Origin: JADHLK01 sp038131695
GTDB taxonomy: Bacteria; Pseudomonadota; Alphaproteobacteria; Puniceispirillales; Puniceispirillaceae
Reading direction: 5' to 3'
NCBI GenBank assembly: GCA_038131695.1
Contig: JAYPQA010000024.1
Span: forward strand, 1 to 9,731
DNA length: 9,731 bases
Shown in pieces: positions 7,644 through 9,731 of the stretch. The position numbers were made by a program, and so were the translations under genes. Each line of letters begins with the position of its first letter. Positions within the stretch are counted from its first letter, which is position 1. A model generated the notes under the pieces. The model had not been told where the DNA came from and did no database searches. It saw only the letters and a list, made by a program, of their open reading frames with translations.

Positions 7644-9142
7644 ATGACCGCGGCGTTGATGTTCATGGGAACCGGGTCCGGTGTGGGCAAGTCGCTTGCT
7701 GGTGGCCGGGCTGTGCCGCCTGCTGGCCAATCAGGGGATAAGGTTGCGCCCGTTCAAGCCGCAGAATATGTCCAATAACGCAGCTGTCACCCCGGATGGC
7801 GGCGAAATTGGCCGCGCCCAGGCCCTGCAAGCCCAGGCGGCCAGACGGCCTGCCAGCGTGCATATGAACCCGGTTCTGCTGAAGCCGCAACCCGGCCAGA
7901 CCGCACAAGTGATTCTGCAAGGCCGCCATCACCCGCTGGCTGAGGGCCAAAGCTGGCAGCAGGTCCGCCATCACATGCTGGAGCCGGTGCTGGCCTCTTT
8001 TTCCCGGCTGGCGGGCGCGGCGGATCTGATTCTGGTAGAGGGGGCCGGGTCTGCCAGTGAGGTGAATATGCGCGCGGGCGATATTGCCAATATGGGCTTT
8101 GCAGAGGCGGCTGATTTGCCGGTGGTGATGATAGGCGATATTGAACGCGGCGGGGTGATCGCGGCGCTGGCTGGCACCAAAGCGGTGCTGGAGCCGCCGG
8201 ATGCGGCGCGCATTGCCGGGTTTTGCGTCAATAAATTTTGCGGTGATCCGGCGCTCTTTGCAGATGCGATGCGCTGGCTGGAAGAAAAGACAGGCTGGGC
8301 CGGGCTGGGGATCGTGCCCTGGTTTGAGGGGGCCCGCCTCTTGCCAGCTGAGGATCTGATGGATTTGGCCAGCAAGGCAGACGCCCCCGGCCTGGCAAAT
8401 GGGCCCCGAACAACACCCGGAACACCACCCGGACAGGCTGCATATTTGTGTGCCGGTGCTGCCCGGTCTTGCCAATTTTGACGAACTCGATCCGCTGCTG
8501 GCGGATCCCGGGCTGGCGGTCACGCTGTTGCGCGATGGCCAGGCGCTGCCCGCAAGCTGTGATCTGGTCATCCTGCCGGGGTCAAAATCCACCCTCTCTG
8601 ATTTGCAGCATCTCTATGACACTGGCTGGGCCAGCGATATTATCGCCCATGCCCGGCGGGGGGGCCATGTGCTGGGAATTTGCGGCGGCTATCAGATGCT
8701 GGGCCGCAGATTGCTGGACCCGATGCAAATCGAAAGCCATCTTGTTGAAATGCCGGGGCTGGGGCTGCTTGCGATTGAGACCGTTCTGGGCCAGCAGAAA
8801 ACAACCCGCCAGACAAGGCTGGTAACCGCAGACGGGGCGGCAGCGGCCAGTGGCTATGAAATCCATCTGGGCCAGACCAGCGGGCCGGATTGCCAGCAGC
8901 CCTTTTTTGCCGACGGGCATGGGGCTGTCAGCCCGGATGGCCGCATCGCAGGCTGCTATCTGCATGGGCTGTTTGATGAGGCTGAATTCCGGCGCTGGTA
9001 TTTTGCCCGCTTTAACCAGCCGGTCAGCCCGGGTAATCACGGTGATGAGCTGGAGCTGGTGCTGGATCAGCTGGCAGAGCATCTTGAAGCCAGTCTTGAT
9101 ATAGAGGCCTTGCTCAGCCTGGCCCGCCCGCTGGCAGGCTAG
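7644..9142 (+). CDS. cobQ: Cobyric acid synthase (two frameshifts)
   Basis: CobQ amidates four side-chain carboxyls of adenosylcobyrinic a,c-diamide in cobalamin synthesis, using ATP and glutamine-derived ammonia. With two single-base repairs the span encodes about 498 residues, normal for CobQ. The ATG at 7644 has AAGG five bases upstream and starts MTAALMFMGTGSGVGKS, a P-loop-like nucleotide site at residues 9-17. Next come KPQNMSNNAA, GEIGRAQALQAQAA, NPVLLKPQ and GDIERGGV. The C-terminal glutaminase domain has LGICGGYQML with nucleophile Cys346 and YLHGLFD with His440. Reading starts in one frame (stop at 7776-7778), moves +1 near 7697 and +1 again near 8386. No other cobalamin gene is in the window, and the gene is cut off from soeC by a terminator, so the link to sulfur metabolism is only adjacency. 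Family assignment is very secure; whether the gene is functional is not. Confidence 0.9.
7696..7697 (+). other. First frameshift site in cobQ (+1)
   Basis: Just after the P-loop the reading GVGKSLAGG... is lost and the +1 frame continues LLVAGLCRLLANQG. Taking one T from the TT pair gives GVGKSLLVAGLCRLL, the expected CobQ sequence. Removing G7698 would give the same protein. Confidence 0.85.
8384..8388 (+). other. Second frameshift site in cobQ (+1), in a run of five C
   Basis: The first frame runs on to TAG 8479-8481 as non-conserved sequence, while the +1 frame carries RLHICVPVLPGLANFDELDP. Removing one C from the run gives DAPAWQMGPEQHPEHHPDRL leading straight into that block. The crossover could lie anywhere between about 8384 and 8430 because this linker is poorly conserved. 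Confidence 0.7.
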
Positions 9143-9601
9143 CTGCCGGCAAAATCATTCTGCCGCCATGCCTCATACAGCACAGCCGCGACCGCATTGG
9201 ACAGGTTCAGCGAGCGGTTACCCGCCTGCATCGGCAAAAACAGCTGCGTTCCGGCGGGCAGGCTGGCGCGCAAATCGGCCGGCAAGCCAGCCGTCTCTGA
9301 GCCGAACAGCAACGCATCTTGCGGCTGAAAGCGGGCCTTGTCATAGCGCTGCTGGCCGAATTTGGTGATCACCCAGAGGGTTTTCGCCTGGCAATGGGCC
9401 AGACAGGCTTGCAAATCCGGCCAGATCGCGACCTCAGCCAGCTCGGCATAATCCAGCCCGGCGCGGCGGCAGGATTTCGCATCCAGCTGAAAGCCCAGCG
9501 GCTCAATCAAATGGCAGCCGCGCCCCGCTATTTGCACAAAGCCGGATAATATTGCCCGTATTGGGCGGGATTTCCGGCTGGTAAAGGATGACATCAAACA
9601 T
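9139..9601 (-). CDS. trmL: tRNA (cytidine/uridine-34 2'-O)-methyltransferase (one frameshift)
   Basis: TrmL methylates the 2'-OH of the wobble nucleotide in certain leucine tRNAs, using S-adenosylmethionine. The repaired product has 153 residues against 157 in E. coli and shows the SPOUT knot motifs: PEIPPNTGNIIRLCAN (9-24), FGSETAGLP (99-107) and SLNLSNAVAAVLYEAWRQ (130-147). The true start is the ATG at 9601-9599, which gives MFDVILYQPEIPP and has GAGG at 9611-9608 six bases upstream. This frame stops at TGA 9505-9503. The rest, from HLIEPLGFQLD onward, lies in the neighbouring frame. A longer frame back to 9654 lacks the first motif and is not the real start. The gene converges on cobQ and shares stop-codon bases with it. 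Confidence 0.9.
9513..9514 (-). other. Frameshift site in trmL (+1)
   Basis: On the minus strand the frame reads ...CANSGARLPFD then TGA. Removing one C of the CC pair (GG on the plus strand) gives ...CANSGARLHLIEPLGF, the expected TrmL sequence. Confidence 0.85.
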
Positions 9602-9607
9602 TCCACG

Positions 9608-9611
9608 CCTC
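9608..9611 (-). promoter_or_regulatory. Ribosome binding site deciding the trmL start
   Basis: GAGG on the minus strand lies six bases before the ATG at 9601-9599, supporting the start that includes the PPNTGN motif. Confidence 0.55.
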
Positions 9612-9661
9612 TTTTTTGCCCCCTGAAAATGGCGGATATTCCGGCGATCAGCAATGAAATC

Positions 9662-9731
9662 TATAAAAAGCTGAAAAATAACAGGCCGCGTTAACCTTTT
9701 ATTATCTTTATTGTGCTTAAACTCCCTGCTG
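9662..9731. other. AT-rich intergenic stretch upstream of trmL
   Basis: The composition turns AT-rich (for example TTAACCTTTTATTATCTTTA at 9691-9710), unlike the rest of the window. It probably holds the trmL promoter and perhaps one for a divergent gene beyond the edge. A GATAAT-like -10 can be seen on the minus strand near 9706-9701, but no convincing -35 partner, so no exact promoter is called. Confidence 0.3.

Noticed and set aside
7663..8592. A 309-codon open frame on the minus strand opposite cobQ
   Set aside because: It overlaps conserved CobQ blocks in both of the frames needed for cobQ, shows no family resemblance and has no ribosome binding site in context. It is a shadow.
1..9731. 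CRISPR arrays, tRNA genes, insertion sequences or phage genes
   Set aside because: No regularly spaced repeats, cloverleaf-like sequence, transposase motifs or terminal inverted repeats were found on reading both strands.

Overview
The window reads as chromosome of an alphaproteobacterium-like, fairly GC-rich heterotroph. The inference rests on gene content: an alphaproteobacterial-type SoeABC sulfite dehydrogenase, late aerobic-type cobalamin synthesis, and purine/glyoxylate salvage genes. No rRNA marker is present, so the taxonomy is only a suggestion. No tRNA, rRNA, CRISPR array, insertion sequence or phage gene was found.

Layout. Bases 2-109 hold the tail of an unrecognised plus-strand gene. 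Bases 146-3004 form a nitrogen/C2 block: ureidoglycolate lyase (allA), an NCS2-family urate/xanthine-type permease followed by a strong terminator, and hydroxypyruvate isomerase (hyi). The permease would import purine. AllA would make glyoxylate plus urea from the breakdown product. Hyi handles the hydroxypyruvate made downstream of glyoxylate. Bases 3133-7579 are a compact soeABC operon: molybdopterin catalytic subunit, four-cluster ferredoxin subunit and DmsC-type membrane anchor. It probably oxidises cytoplasmic sulfite with electrons passed to quinone, and it ends in a second terminator. Bases 7644-9142 encode cobyric acid synthase (cobQ). Converging on it from the other strand is trmL (9601-9139), a tRNA wobble 2'-O-methyltransferase. 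The two stop codons overlap in a CTAG palindrome.

The most notable feature is damage. Four full-length, otherwise well conserved genes (soeA, soeC, cobQ twice, trmL) cannot be read in one frame. Four of the breaks are +1 shifts, each removable by taking one base out of a short homopolymer. The fifth is an in-frame TGA in soeC. The sequence on both sides of every break keeps family motifs, so the breaks are either very recent mutations or base-calling/assembly errors. The genes in 146-3004 and soeB are intact. I give the repaired gene spans and mark each break separately.

A second observation is that the two strong terminators share a GATTATC loop word in opposite orientations inside related GC stems. 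This hints at a repeated terminator family in this genome. I see no clearly new biological system here; the gene content is ordinary metabolism.
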